The notes beneath the pieces are model-generated. The model had not been told where the DNA came from. It saw only the letters and a program-made list of their open reading frames with translations, and searched no databases. The position numbers and the translations under genes are program-made. A stretch of 64,000 nt of DNA, from assembly GCF_009905375.1 (NCBI RefSeq), contig NC_133655.1:36322203-36386202 (forward strand), read 5' to 3'. Source of the stretch: Apium graveolens. Its lineage: Eukaryota; Streptophyta; Magnoliopsida; Apiales; Apiaceae. Below, piece after piece: positions 12,662 through 22,532 of this stretch (position 1 is the first letter of the stretch; every line of letters starts with the position of its first letter).

Positions 12662-13022
12662 TATTCCGATAAGGAAAATTGGTCACATGATTATAACAGT
12701 TAGGTTATTTTATTCATATATAAGCATGTCATTTATTACTTAACAGGTTTTATAAAGTGCATTAATATAGACATCAATTCTTTAATAACTGCTTCGATAT
12801 ATATTCATAAGATCTCCCAATTATATCTTGGGGATGAAACAACTAGCCGAGTTCATACATGCCTGATTACAATCTATCACTGCTAGTTCTAAATACTGAA
12901 ATGAAAATACATAAGTCGTGTACCCTGAAAGGCTAGGAACGCTATCTACTACTAGCAATCCTATCAAAATTGGTGACAAGTCACTCACCCTTCTTCAAGG
13001 TCTACATCTAGTCACTAATCTC
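12662..13022 (-). other. Untranslated stretch between the extra ORF and gag of the Tekay element
   Basis: AT-rich sequence with no open frame of note and no recognised motif. In element orientation it forms the leader between the upstream ORF (13023-13694) and the gag start at 12661. Confidence 0.6.
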
Positions 13023-13694
13023 TCAGTCACTATCACTGCGAGTGAGGTCACGCACCCTCCTCATCGCTCCTGCAATCATCATCTCTGCATCGACTACCGG
13101 GATGTATCCTCCCACTGATGTCATCCTCATCTGAACCCTGGTACGGAGCTCGATCCCATCGATCTCTCTACGGGCTATGGCTGGGGAAGCAGCTCTGAAA
13201 TCTCCGGGGTATCCTAGTCGGGTGGCTCTCTCAGCTGTCAGTGCCTGGCATAACTCAGCAATGCGGGCAGACGCCGCTGTGATCTCAACATTAAGCTGAC
13301 TCACTACCCAGTCGTGTACGGCTACATGCATGGTCGTCGGTGGTGGTAGAGGTGAATCTTGGTCGCTAGAGGGTATATCATGGACCTCATTGAACTGTGC
13401 GCGTATCGCCTCCTCATCATCGTCATCAGTATAGGACATAGGGCTCTGGATCCCTGGGGGTGGTGTAGGAGAGCGAATAGCCTGGTGTGGGTACATCTCT
13501 ACATCTCTCCATACTACGCCATTAGCTACGGGGACAGGAAGCTCAGTCTCCTCCTCTAGGACATCCTCAGTAGGGTCATCGTCTGAATCATCAATGGGTG
13601 GGCTCTCTGGCTCGGGAATAGGGTTATGCTCAGGAATCATGACATCATCAACAGGGTCAACCTCCCTCCTAGGCTCCACTGGTACCTGACACAA
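13023..13694 (-). CDS. Extra 223-codon ORF upstream of Tekay gag, unknown function
   Basis: An open frame in the same sense as gag-pol, lying between the primer site (13861-13873) and gag. The N-terminal half is very acidic and Pro/Ser-rich (PEHNPIPEPESPPIDDSDDD and similar). The C-terminal half looks helical (VVSQLNVEITAASARIAELCQALTAERATR, with an alanine/leucine pattern) and ends RRVRDLTRSDSD. There is no zinc finger, membrane segment or catalytic motif. The frame is intact although pol next to it has several lesions. It is not part of the standard chromovirus gene set known to me. It could be a small accessory protein, a leader ORF controlling gag translation, or captured sequence. I do not recognise it. 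Confidence 0.55.
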   Translation of the reverse strand: MCQVPVEPRREVDPVDDVMIPEHNPIPEPESPPIDDSDDDPTEDVLEEETELPVPVANGVVWRDVEMYPHQAIRSPTPPPGIQSPMSYTDDDDEEAIRAQFNEVHDIPSSDQDSPLPPPTTMHVAVHDWVVSQLNVEITAASARIAELCQALTAERATRLGYPGDFRAASPAIARREIDGIELRTRVQMRMTSVGGYIPVVDAEMMIAGAMRRVRDLTRSDSD

Positions 13695-13860
13695 TAGGCA
13701 AGGTGTTACTAACTTAGAGTTGGAATTCCCTTGAGGGTAAAACAGTCAAGACTACCCGTGTAGCCCAACGACGAACTCGACTTGAGCACTAATTGATTGT
13801 TTTATTATTCTTAGGTCTACATATTTTATATCCTATCGTTTCCAAGATTTGATAACCTAA

Positions 13861-13873
13861 GGCTCTGATACCA
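13861..13873 (-). other. Primer binding site of the Tekay element (tRNA-Met type)
   Basis: On the minus strand TGGTATCAGAGCC begins four bases after the CA end of the LTR at 13878. It matches the initiator-Met-type primer site common in plant gypsy and copia elements. It fixes the element orientation as minus and the LTR to its right as the 5' LTR. Confidence 0.9.
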
Positions 13874-13877
13874 TTTC

Positions 13878-16800
13878 TGTGGCGCCCCAAAACCCGGGGT
13901 CAGGAGTCTCGGAAGCCACGCTATCTAAACTTACACAACTCACACTACGATATGTAAATACTCACGCTTCACGACCCCACAGTTAACACACACGCACTAC
14001 AGGTTATTGTCTTGGAAACGAACCATCATTACTAGAGAAATTTTATTACAACCCAAATATAATTAGTCTTACGGGGGGTGACCTTTAAGTAAGGTTAATC
14101 CGCCGGCCGAATATACGTTTCTTATTTCTTATCTTACATAAACCATACTTATAAATAAGCCGAACTATAAACAACTGAAAACTAATCCAGCTTATTCCGA
14201 CTACCTGAGGTACTGCACCAAACAATCTACGGAACAACTAGCCATTTCCTACCCGTTTCCTGGCTGTGGTTCTCATGACTGGCATCTTGATTCACTGTTG
14301 TGTTGTGTCAATTTAAGAAAACAAGTGTGAGCTAAGATGCTCAGCATAATAATGTACAGTATGAAAATGACTGTATAATAACATCATATATTATATATAT
14401 GTTTTATTTAAAAGTAGATTTCTTGGTGTCCCACACCTTCTTATGAAAACAATTCTTTTAAGGGGGTTTTATAACCTGCGAATACCTTAATAGTAATCCC
14501 AGCACCAAGGCTTGGGTTACGGTATTGCATATCAATTCCAATTGGAAAAGTTTAGACATCTCACAGGAGCCACCACATACGATGATCAGTCGTCCTACGG
14601 AAGTAACCTTCTTTACTAGTAAAAGGACGAATACCGTCATCTCTCAGGTATCACCCTGGCCGCATTCAGGCTACGTGTCCCATTTTCGGGTATGCACATA
14701 CTTCACAAGTTCCTGAGCACACAAAGTACCTTCGCATGCGGTACCTTTGGTAGCCCATCCAGCACACGTAGTACCAGAGTCTACCCCTCCATTGTCCTTC
14801 AACAGAATTCTATCAATCTCGGGAACTTAAACCACATCGAAGTTCCCCAAGCGTTTTGCTTGTTGATAGAGATAGTTTATCTTTTTAAATATAAGTGTAC
14901 ATATATGTATATACGTACTTCCGAGAATTTCGGAGGAAGTACTAGGGATGTGAGTTGACCGTTGTCAACAGATAATTAATAAGGGGAAAAGTTTCTTCTT
15001 GAAACTATATTTAATATAACAATAAGTCGGAATAATATTCACCGACGATCTGAAATTATTCGAATAATACTTCTAAATCAGAAGGTATATCAGAATCTAT
15101 GATCTTTCAACCAATAACAATCCTTAATAAATAATCATTACTTAAATAGTAGTCTATAAATAATTTAAATGATAATTGATATTAATCATACCTCGAATGA
15201 GTTATTCTCTAAAAGATTTATTTAAATAGTATTCCTCAACTAGTTTGTGTTTACATAATTAATAATCTATCATGATTAATCGGGTTTGAAATAAATAAAC
15301 GTTGAAGTATACTACTCCTATAATAAAGGAATATGTATATAATATTTAATATCAGAATCAATAAAATATAGTTGAGGGAATCTCGTTGGGAAATCATTTT
15401 AAAAGTTCAAAGTGTTTTAATATTTCGTAAGTGGACGATGAGTCCCTTTAAAATGTACTATTATGGACTTATATCCGCCCTATAATATCTCCGGAACGAT
15501 TCCCGGGTTTTATCTTAAATCCCGACCGACCCTCGGTCTTATATAATACATTACGCTTAAAGCGAAATAACATTTCACGATATATACTTAGCGTACAACA
15601 TCGCTATATTATGCGAAAATTCAAAAACTACGTATCATGGCAAACATGGTATTTAAGCGATGATAGTAAAACAATCCTTTCACAACACAACAGTAAAAAT
15701 GGAGTTGGGTTTGTAAACTTGCCTGGGTATCTCGAGGTGGAGGATGCTCTAGGTTCCGCTCGAAAATCTATAACCATAAACATATTTCATTTCGTTAGGT
15801 TCCGTCCTAACTTATGGTAACTCGCACTCATGTGCTACTCATTATACACCCTCTCAATTCATACTACCCTTAACATTTCTTTTAAGTCATAAACACTTTA
15901 TGGTCACTTCATTTTCCTAAGTATCTTAGTTCATTCTCAATATCGACGTCGGCTCCGCTTAAGGATTCTTATGGTTTCTACTCGCGCGGCCTCGGCTCCG
16001 ACATTTTTATAAAATTAAAAAATAATTATTTTCACTTGAAATTTTTATGACAGTTAGGAAACTCCATATGTTACTCTCTGTAAAAATTTCATGATTTATG
16101 AATACATTTAAGTCTATTCTTTATATTTTCAAAGTTCGTAATTTGTAGCAGTTTTTGTCGCGTAAACACTTTTACTAAAACGATCATAACTTTTGATCCG
16201 TAAATCGGAATTAAGCGATTGAAGCGCCTAAACGATACTTATAACATTTTATATCTTAGAAAAAGGTTATTTCGCATGAATCTATAGTTTACAACTTCGA
16301 GAATTTCTGCAGAAACCTAAAGTTACGGTTTGTTGGTTTTAACGAAGTTACGTTTACGATCGGGGTTTCGTTTACGCCTTAACTATCAACACAACCACCA
16401 AAAATCATCATATCATCATCAACACACAAACTCCTCTCAAGAACATCATGTTATTGAGGCAAGAACAACCAACCTTAAATCTACTTAACTTAATCATCAA
16501 GATTTCATCAACAACACTTAGTAAGCTAGGTTTACTAACACCCACTAAATGGATCTTAAACATGAACCTTAAATTAAGTTAGGCCAAAGATTTTTACCTT
16601 TATTGAAAGCTTGAGATGTGTTCTTGAAGATGGTGGAGGCTTGGAAGTGCTTGGTATGATTTTTGGAACCTAAAACCACCATTAAAATCAAGAAACCAAA
16701 GAGAGGTTACTATTCACACTATTCACTACTGAGTTTCTTGAATTTATTCCACCCATCAAACCTTGATAAAAAGAGATGAAAGATTTTTCTTAACTTAGTT

Positions 16801-17599
16801 TAGTTGCTAGGAGGCTTGGGAAATAATTGTGGGATTTTACAAGAACTAGAGCTTGGAGTTTTGAATTGCAATTTCCTCTTTTTTTCTTCAAATTGCCGAA
16901 TGGGAGCTTTGTGAGGGGGGGTATTTATAGCACTTGGTTGCTTCTCTTGGATGATTTCTAGGTTGCTTCTTGGAAGGTGACTTGATATCTTTGCAAGTTG
17001 ATCTTCATTCTTCCTAGGATAGCTTAGGTTTATTCCTTATCTCCAAATCCATGGACATATCTTTGTAGCTTGCTAGCTTACAAGCTAAACTACAAGGTTA
17101 GCTCCTTAGCACACTATTTGCTAGCTAGCTTGGTCATCCTAGAGTTAGCTCACTATTTGATAAAGTAACCATGGTTACTTCCTTACCATAGTTTAGTTAG
17201 TGCTTTACATTTAATTAATCGTTTACGCGTTCACTCGGTTACTTAAACGTTCTCTGCAATACTTATTCGTAAATGGTTCACAATGTAATTCTTTTCATAT
17301 TTATTCCTTATATTTTTATTTATCCTAATTGAATATAAATCCGTAGGATTTTAATCTCGTAATTATATTGTGATTCCCGTAGTCCTTGATAAGTCGTAAT
17401 TACGGTCGTTTTTCAAAGTTCGTTTTCTTTGAAAACTAATAGCGTTTACATACACTCATTTGGTACGTATAGTTGTAATATTGATTCCGAAACTCATTTT
17501 CTTATGCACTATATAATGTGGGCTCAAAAGTTTTTCCCGTCTGTCAGGGTTACTATTCATTAAACGTTTTACAGGGTCTCAAAAATTCGAGTTATTACA
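13878..17599 (-). repeat. Central complete LTR of the Tekay composite
   Basis: 3,722 bp, TG...CA. It acts as the 5' LTR of the internal region on its left (primer site at 13861-13873) and as the 3' LTR of the internal fragment on its right (pol end at 17600-18399). It therefore is the shared LTR of a tandem pair. Confidence 0.92.
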
Positions 17600-17632
17600 G
17601 TCTTCCCATCTAACAAGGATTCCGTCCCGGAA

Positions 17633-18399
17633 TCAACTAGAAAATAAGTGGGGATATCTATTCCTCATGGTGTCTTCAAGTTCCCAAGTTGATTCCTCAA
17701 CATTTTGATTTCTCCACAAGATCTTAACTAGCTTCACCGTTTTGTTCCTCAGCACTTGTTCTTTCTGGTCCATTATCCTTATTGGCTGCTCGATGTAGGT
17801 CAGGTCTGGTTGTAAATCTACCTGCTCGTACTCTATTACATGTCGGGCATCGGCATGGTACTTTCTCAACATGGATACGTGAAACACGTTGTGTACTTGT
17901 TGCAAATTAGGAGGCAAGGCGAGCTCGTAAGCTAGAGGTCCTATCCTCCTCAAAATTTCAAAGGGTCCTATGAATCTGCGACTCAACTTTCCTTTCTTTC
18001 CAAATCTCATCACTCCCTTCCACGGAGATACCTTCAATAACACAGAATCTCCTACTTCATATTCCCTATCCTTCCTGGTCTGATCGGCGTACTTCTTTTG
18101 TCTGTCCTGGGCTGCTACCAGTCTCTTCCTGATGAGTTTTACCATTTCTCTGGTCTGCTGGACTAACTCTGGTCCTAATAGCTTGTGTTCTCCAACTTTA
18201 TCCCAACACAGGGGAGAGCGACATCTTCTCCCGTAAAGAGCTTCATACGGGGGCATTCCTATGCTAGCGTGATAGCTATTGTTGTAAGAAAATTCTATCA
18301 GGGGTAAGTGATCATCCCAATTTCCTTTGAAGTCGATGGCACATACTCGCAGCATATCTTCTAGGGTCTGTATAGTCCTTTCGCTTTGTCCATCAGTCT
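17633..18399 (-). pseudogene. Second, truncated copy of Tekay integrase C-terminus with chromodomain-like tail
   Basis: The frame reads from the integrase core end ([18 protein letters not shown] region at about 18350-18399) through YHASIGMPPYEALYG, VGDSVLLKVSP and VHNVFHVSMLRKY. It then continues past the position where the first copy has TAG into VKLVKILWRNQNVEESTWELEDTMRNRYPHLF (shown here in words because it is one stretch: a VKILWRN core, then ESTWE, then YPHLF). This tail fits the chromodomain of Tekay-type integrases. Upstream pol is missing: sequence jumps into LTR at about 18400. The two copies together show what each has lost. Confidence 0.87.
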
Positions 18400-19185
18400 G
18401 GGAAATAATTGTGGGATTTTACAAGAACTCGAGCTTGGAGTTTTGAATTGCAATTTCCTCTTTTTTTTCTTCAAATTGCCGAATGGGAGCTTTGTGAGGG
18501 GTGGGGGTATTTATAACACTTGGTTGCTTCTCTTGGATGATTTCTAGGTTGCTTCTTGGAAGGTGACTTGATATCTTTGCAAGTTGATCTTCATTCTTCC
18601 TAGGATAGCTTAGGTTTATTCCTTGTCTCCAAATCCATGGACATATCTTTTTAGCTTGCTAGCTTACAAGCTAAACTGCAAGGTTAGCTCCTTAGCACAC
18701 TATTTGCTAGCTAGCTTGGTCATCCTAGGGTTAGCTCACTATTTGATGAAGTAACCATGGTTACTTCCTTACCATGGTTTAGTTAGTGTGTTACGTTTAA
18801 TTAATCGTTTATGCGTTCGCTCGGTTACTTAAACGTTCTCCGCAATACTTATTCGTAAACGATTCGCAATGTAATTCTTTTCGTATTTATTCCTTATATT
18901 TTTATTTATCCTAATTGAATATAAATCCGTAGGATTTTAATCTCGTAATTATATTGTGATTCCCGTAGTCCTTGATAAGTCGTAATTACGGTCATTTTTC
19001 AAAGTTCATTTTCTTCGAAAACTAATAGCGTTTACATATACTCATTTGGTACGTATAGTTGTAATATCGATTCCGAAACTCATTTTCTTATGCACTATAT
19101 AGTGTGGGCCCAATAGTTTTTCCCGTCTGTCAGGGTTACTATTCATTAAACGTTTTACAGGGTCTCAAAAATTCGAGTTATTACA
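18400..19185 (-). repeat. Truncated outer 5' LTR of the Tekay composite
   Basis: About 786 bp matching the right-hand end of the other two LTRs (7218-8001 and its counterpart ending 17599). The rest of this LTR and most of the second internal region are deleted. The junction lies in TCTGGG: internal sequence near 8806 has TCTGGGG and LTR sequence near 7215 has CTTGGGAAAT, so the two sides share TGGG. Confidence 0.9.
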
Positions 19186-19464
19186 AACCAACTCCGGGAT
19201 TATGGTCTATTGGTATCAAAGATTCCAATATTTTGTGACAATACAAGTGCAATAGCAATCTCAAACAATCCAGTTCAGCACTCGAGAATAAAGCACATTG
19301 ATATCAGGTATCACTTTATCAGAGAGCATGTCACAAATAGCACTGTGGAATTACACTTTGTACCCACAGAGGATCAAAATGCAGACATCTTCACCAAACC
19401 ACTTGATGAAAACACTTTCTCTAAGTTGGTTAGTGAACTTCGGATGTTAAATATTTCTAATTAA
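19186..19464 (+). pseudogene. C-terminal part of copia RNase H, element A (resumed after insertion)
   Basis: The first five bases repeat the target duplication AACCA. The frame then reads QLRDYGL, FCDNTSAIAISNNPV, KHIDIRYHFIREHV and FVPTEDQNADIFTKPL, the standard end of copia RNase H, and stops at TAA 19462-19464. It joins the coding sequence that ended at 4330. No lesion is seen in this 91-codon stretch. Confidence 0.92.
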
Positions 19465-19860
19465 TTTTGGAAGTCAATAACTGCAATTTATTCTGGTTAA
19501 ATTCACTTGTTGTTTAAATTCAATATCTTAAGGACATCTGAATTTGCATGCCATTAATTATTTCTCGCAATTCAATCATTTATGTGCTTGCATACAATTT
19601 ATATATATATGGTTGAGCACATTCATATTGATAAAGCTATTTAATTTAATTTCAGTGGACTCTAAGTAATCTATATTTGAAGGGGTTCATTGAAATTAAT
19701 ATTAAATATAGTGCAACATAATTATTTTTCATAAAATTATAGTGTTATCAATTAAATGATAATCTTTGTAAAAGTAGTGAAATATAATTGTGAATTATTA
19801 TTTATTTTAAACATCCTTTTAAATGGATTTAATTTTTTTGTTGTTTAAAATAAATCAAAG
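19465..19860. other. AT-rich spacer after pol of element A
   Basis: No open frame or repeat of note. It ends in a purine run (CAGCAAGGGGAG at 19861-19872) followed by TGTTGGG, which resembles a polypurine tract and LTR start. Confidence 0.5.
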
Positions 19861-19892
19861 CAGCAAGGGGAGTGTTGGGTCGCAACACAGGA

Positions 19893-20285
19893 GTAGACTT
19901 GGAAATTTTCCTAAGTCAGATTCTCTGTCTCACCACAGACGGTGTCGCCACAGAGAAACAGACTTAGAAATTTATCTAAGTCATATCCCTCTGTGTTGCC
20001 ACAGACTGTGTCGCCACAGAGAGAAAGACTTGGAAATTTTCCTAAGTCAGATTCTCTGTGTCGCCACAGACGGTGTCGCCAGAGAGAAACACACTTAGAA
20101 ATTTATCTAAGTCATATCCCTTTGTGTCGCCACAGAGAGAAAGACTTAGAAATTTTCCTAAGTCAGATTCTCTGCGTCGCCACAGACGGTGTCGGCACAG
20201 AGAAACAGACTTAGAAATTTATCTAAGTCATATTCCTCTGTGTCGCCACAGAGAGTGGTCGCCACAGAGAGATGTCGCAACACAG
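19893..20285 (+). repeat. Minisatellite with GTCGCCACAGAG core between pol and ORF3
   Basis: About three copies of a roughly 133-bp dimer. One half carries GACTTGGAAATTTTCCTAAGTC-like sequence followed by ATTCTCTGTGTCGCCACAGAC. The other carries GACTTAG...CTAAGTC followed by CATATCCCTCTGTGTCGCCACAGA-like sequence (given in pieces). Both halves hold perfect short inverted repeats: GACTTAG with CTAAGTC eight bases apart, and CTCTGTG with CACAGAG four bases apart. Similar cores occur in the LTR of element A (26889-27225) and of element C (43337-43440). Confidence 0.85.
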
Positions 20286-20317
20286 CCCTTGATTTATTTC
20301 AGTTGTTTTGCTGCAAG

Positions 20318-20353
20318 TATATACACACAGATCATGTTCATCTCCATTATATA
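20318..20353 (+). promoter_or_regulatory. Candidate internal promoter for ORF3 (two TATA motifs)
   Basis: TATATA occurs at 20318-20323 (AAGTATATACAC) and 20348-20353 (CATTATATACAG), 30-60 bases after the minisatellite ends. It is followed by a long leader to the ORF3 ATG at 21825 (about 400 bases once the solo LTR is removed). Element C has the same order in its LTR: repeat at 43337-43440, then TATATAA at 43550-43556. Promoter activity is inferred, not shown. Confidence 0.45.
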
Positions 20354-20608
20354 CAGAGCACAACAAATCGCAGGAGGAGAAAGGAATTTTTTTTTATCTA
20401 AACCCTAACAAAGTGCTGCAAAATTTCACAACTTTTATAGTTTTTAAAAGCCCAGATCATAAGGAGTATTTTGATACCAAAATCAATCACTTTCACCGAG
20501 TATTTTTGTAGATCGGACTACTTGGTTATTGATTATTTAAAGCTTTGTTTGGCTAATTGTTAAGTGGTTTAATTTTAACGTAATTTCTTCCTTAAGGCTG
20601 TGTTTGGT

Positions 20609-21705
20609 TGTTAGGTCCCAATTTGTTTGTAGAAGGGGGGATTGAATGCAAACAATACCGTTTAAACGAATAAAATGCGGAATAAAAATGTGAAACAAAA
20701 TTCAAGTTAAATAAAACTTTTATTAAACTTGAAAGGTGTTACAACTACGGTATCGGTTATAAGGGATTAATCTCAAATCAATTATTACAAATCTAGAATA
20801 AATTCGACATGAACTTTTTCTATTTTTACAATTAAAAGATCAAATGCTAAATGTGATTTGAGATTAAGTTCTAGGAATTTTAATCCGCTAGATTGATACA
20901 CAAGAACAAGATAAATAATTCTAGTGGATTGGATTTAACTTTTCAATCTAGAATTTTGATCTTGAATAAAGCAGATAAAAAATAAAATGTTGTGCCTTTG
21001 TTTTCTATTGTGTTCTTGACTTGTGTGTTCTGTTGAATTATTTTGCATGAATGTCTTCTGCTGCTTCTTTTAATCCAATCAGTCGAGTAGAATGTATTGG
21101 CATGACAATCTCTTTGAGCTGGCAAGACAATCAGAATGAACTAGCAAGACTTTCGGTATGACTATCAATTGTCATACCGATTGTCATAGTAGTTCAAAAT
21201 TAGATTGTCTTACTGAATTAATAATAGATTTTAATGTAATAAAAAATCTGATAAGACAATCCTTTTGAATTAGCATGACTTTCGGTATGACTATTGATTG
21301 TCATACTAATACAATCAGTTGACTTTAAGAATTAATAACAGATTTTAAATCAATTAAAATCCTGAAAAACCTTAATATTAATTCTGAATTAATTAAACAA
21401 TTAATTCAATTAATCAATAAATTAATCTTTGCAGATATAATTCATTTTAGTAATTAAATTATATGACTTAATTAATTAATAGAGAATTAATACTAATCTT
21501 GAGCAGCATCCATTCTTCTGAATATCTTCTGAAAATCACTGAAATTATGAATCAATTCCACCACTTCAATGTTGACACTCGATGTACTGTATGGCATACT
21601 TAGTGAGATCTCTCTGACAATAGATCCACTATTTACTTATTACATTCTTATTTGAGTTGAGTTAAATCCTCGAATATACAAATAGGCTATGCCATATGCC
21701 TTTCA
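20609..21705 (-). mobile_element. Solo LTR of a SIRE-type copia element
   Basis: 1,097 bp starting TGTTAGGTCCC and ending TTTCA on the plus strand, flanked by the 5-bp duplication TTGGT (20604-20608 and 21706-21710). In minus orientation it starts TGAAAGGCATATGG and ends GGGACCTAACA, preceded by a C-rich AATCCCCCCTTCT motif that also marks the ends of LTRs A and C. The segment TCGAGGATTTAACTC near its start resembles LTR A. Internal repeats built on GTATGACAATC lie at about 21150-21310. It arose by recombination between two LTRs of a former full element. It sits in the leader of ORF3. Confidence 0.92.
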
Positions 21706-21824
21706 TTGGTTAATTAATTGAGTGTGTGTTAGTAGTTTATTACGATCTATTTATTTCTTTTAATAATTTGAAGGGCACGGTTGAATTTGTTTTAAATCTA
21801 AATTTTTATTCTCATTTTATTTAA

Positions 21825-22532
21825 ATGGCGAATAATTTTCAGATTCCAAAAACAAATTTTGTTTCTATTATTGAACTTGATCCAGTGAAAATGGTACACT
21901 TTAAGACTTGGATCCATTTTTTAAATGAACACTCAATTGTGCATTTCGCATTAACTACTAATGTGAAATTGAATGTTGAGCTTCTCAGGCATGTACATAC
22001 AACAGCTACAGATTCTTCTGAAGAAGCAAAGTTAGCTTTTTCCTTTGACATTGGTGATAATACAATCAGAATTACAGAGGACGACTTCAATGAACATCTT
22101 CAGTTACCTCGTGATAATTTTGATGACACTCCAGAAGATTGGGAATTACTCAGTTTCTTCAGAGCAATAAGGAGCACAATGACAGCAAATGATGACTTAC
22201 CAAGGCATTTCAACAAAAGTCATCTTCCGAAGGAATGGAATCTATTCTTCAATATACTATCTCACTACTTGGCTCCCAAGATGGCTGGATTCCACGGACT
22301 AACTATCTTCAATCAAGTTGTTGGGATTGTTGTTGCAAATAATCTTTGCATCAACTTTGGGCAGTTATTCATGAAGCACATTTTGGAGAACCAATCACAA
22401 CGTCAGAACTTTATCTTATACGCAAGGTTCCTTCAGATTATGCTCAATGGAAAACTATCAGAAGCCCAAAAGACATCAACTCACAGTGACATTGGAAGAT
22501 CCTCCTGTCTTGTCTCAACTGTTAGTGACTAA
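21825..22532 (+). pseudogene. ORF3 of element A, N-terminal domain
   Basis: The frame starts MANNFQIPKTNF and contains a globular-looking segment: ITEDDFNEHLQLP, WELLSFFRAIR, LPKEWNLFFNILSHYLAPKMAGFHGLT, VVANNLCINFGQLFMKHIL and ILYARFLQIMLN. Similar hypothetical ORFs are found between pol and the 3' LTR of plant SIRE-type elements, where they have been called env-like. Here no signal peptide or membrane segment is visible. The frame shifts into the next ORF around 22450-22530, so the copy is broken. Start chosen at the first ATG after a long leader, with AAAT before the ATG. Function is unknown. Confidence 0.6.

Larger units (their letters stand above)
4331..19185 (-). mobile_element. Tekay-type chromovirus (Ty3/gypsy), composite with three LTRs, inserted in element A
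   Basis: The element runs on the minus strand. Order along the plus strand is 3' LTR (4331-8001), full internal region (8002-13877), complete LTR (13878-17599), internal fragment (17600 to about 18399), LTR fragment (about 18400-19185). The outer ends are TG...CA and are flanked by AACCA on both sides. Gypsy domain order (protease, RT, RNase H, integrase), a chromodomain-like C-terminus and a tRNA-Met-type primer site identify the Tekay lineage. LTR-internal-LTR-internal-LTR inside one target duplication fits unequal recombination between LTRs followed by a deletion that removed most of the second unit. Confidence 0.9.

Noticed and set aside
13861..13873. GCTCTGATACCA as part of a tRNA gene
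   Set aside because: Only the primer-site complement is present, directly beside an LTR; no cloverleaf surrounds it. The same applies at 29306, 53963 and 59609.
19823..20408. Several overlapping open frames with RRCRHRETDLEIYLS-type repeats
   Set aside because: They come from translating the minisatellite in more than one frame; an array open in three frames is not evidence of coding.
19873..20604. Treating this block as the true 3' LTR of element A
   Set aside because: It starts like an LTR, but no LTR end is found, a clear polypurine tract and full LTR occur after ORF3 at 26401-27624, and sequence runs on to ORF3 without a break once the solo LTR is removed. Kept as a finding, not as an LTR call.
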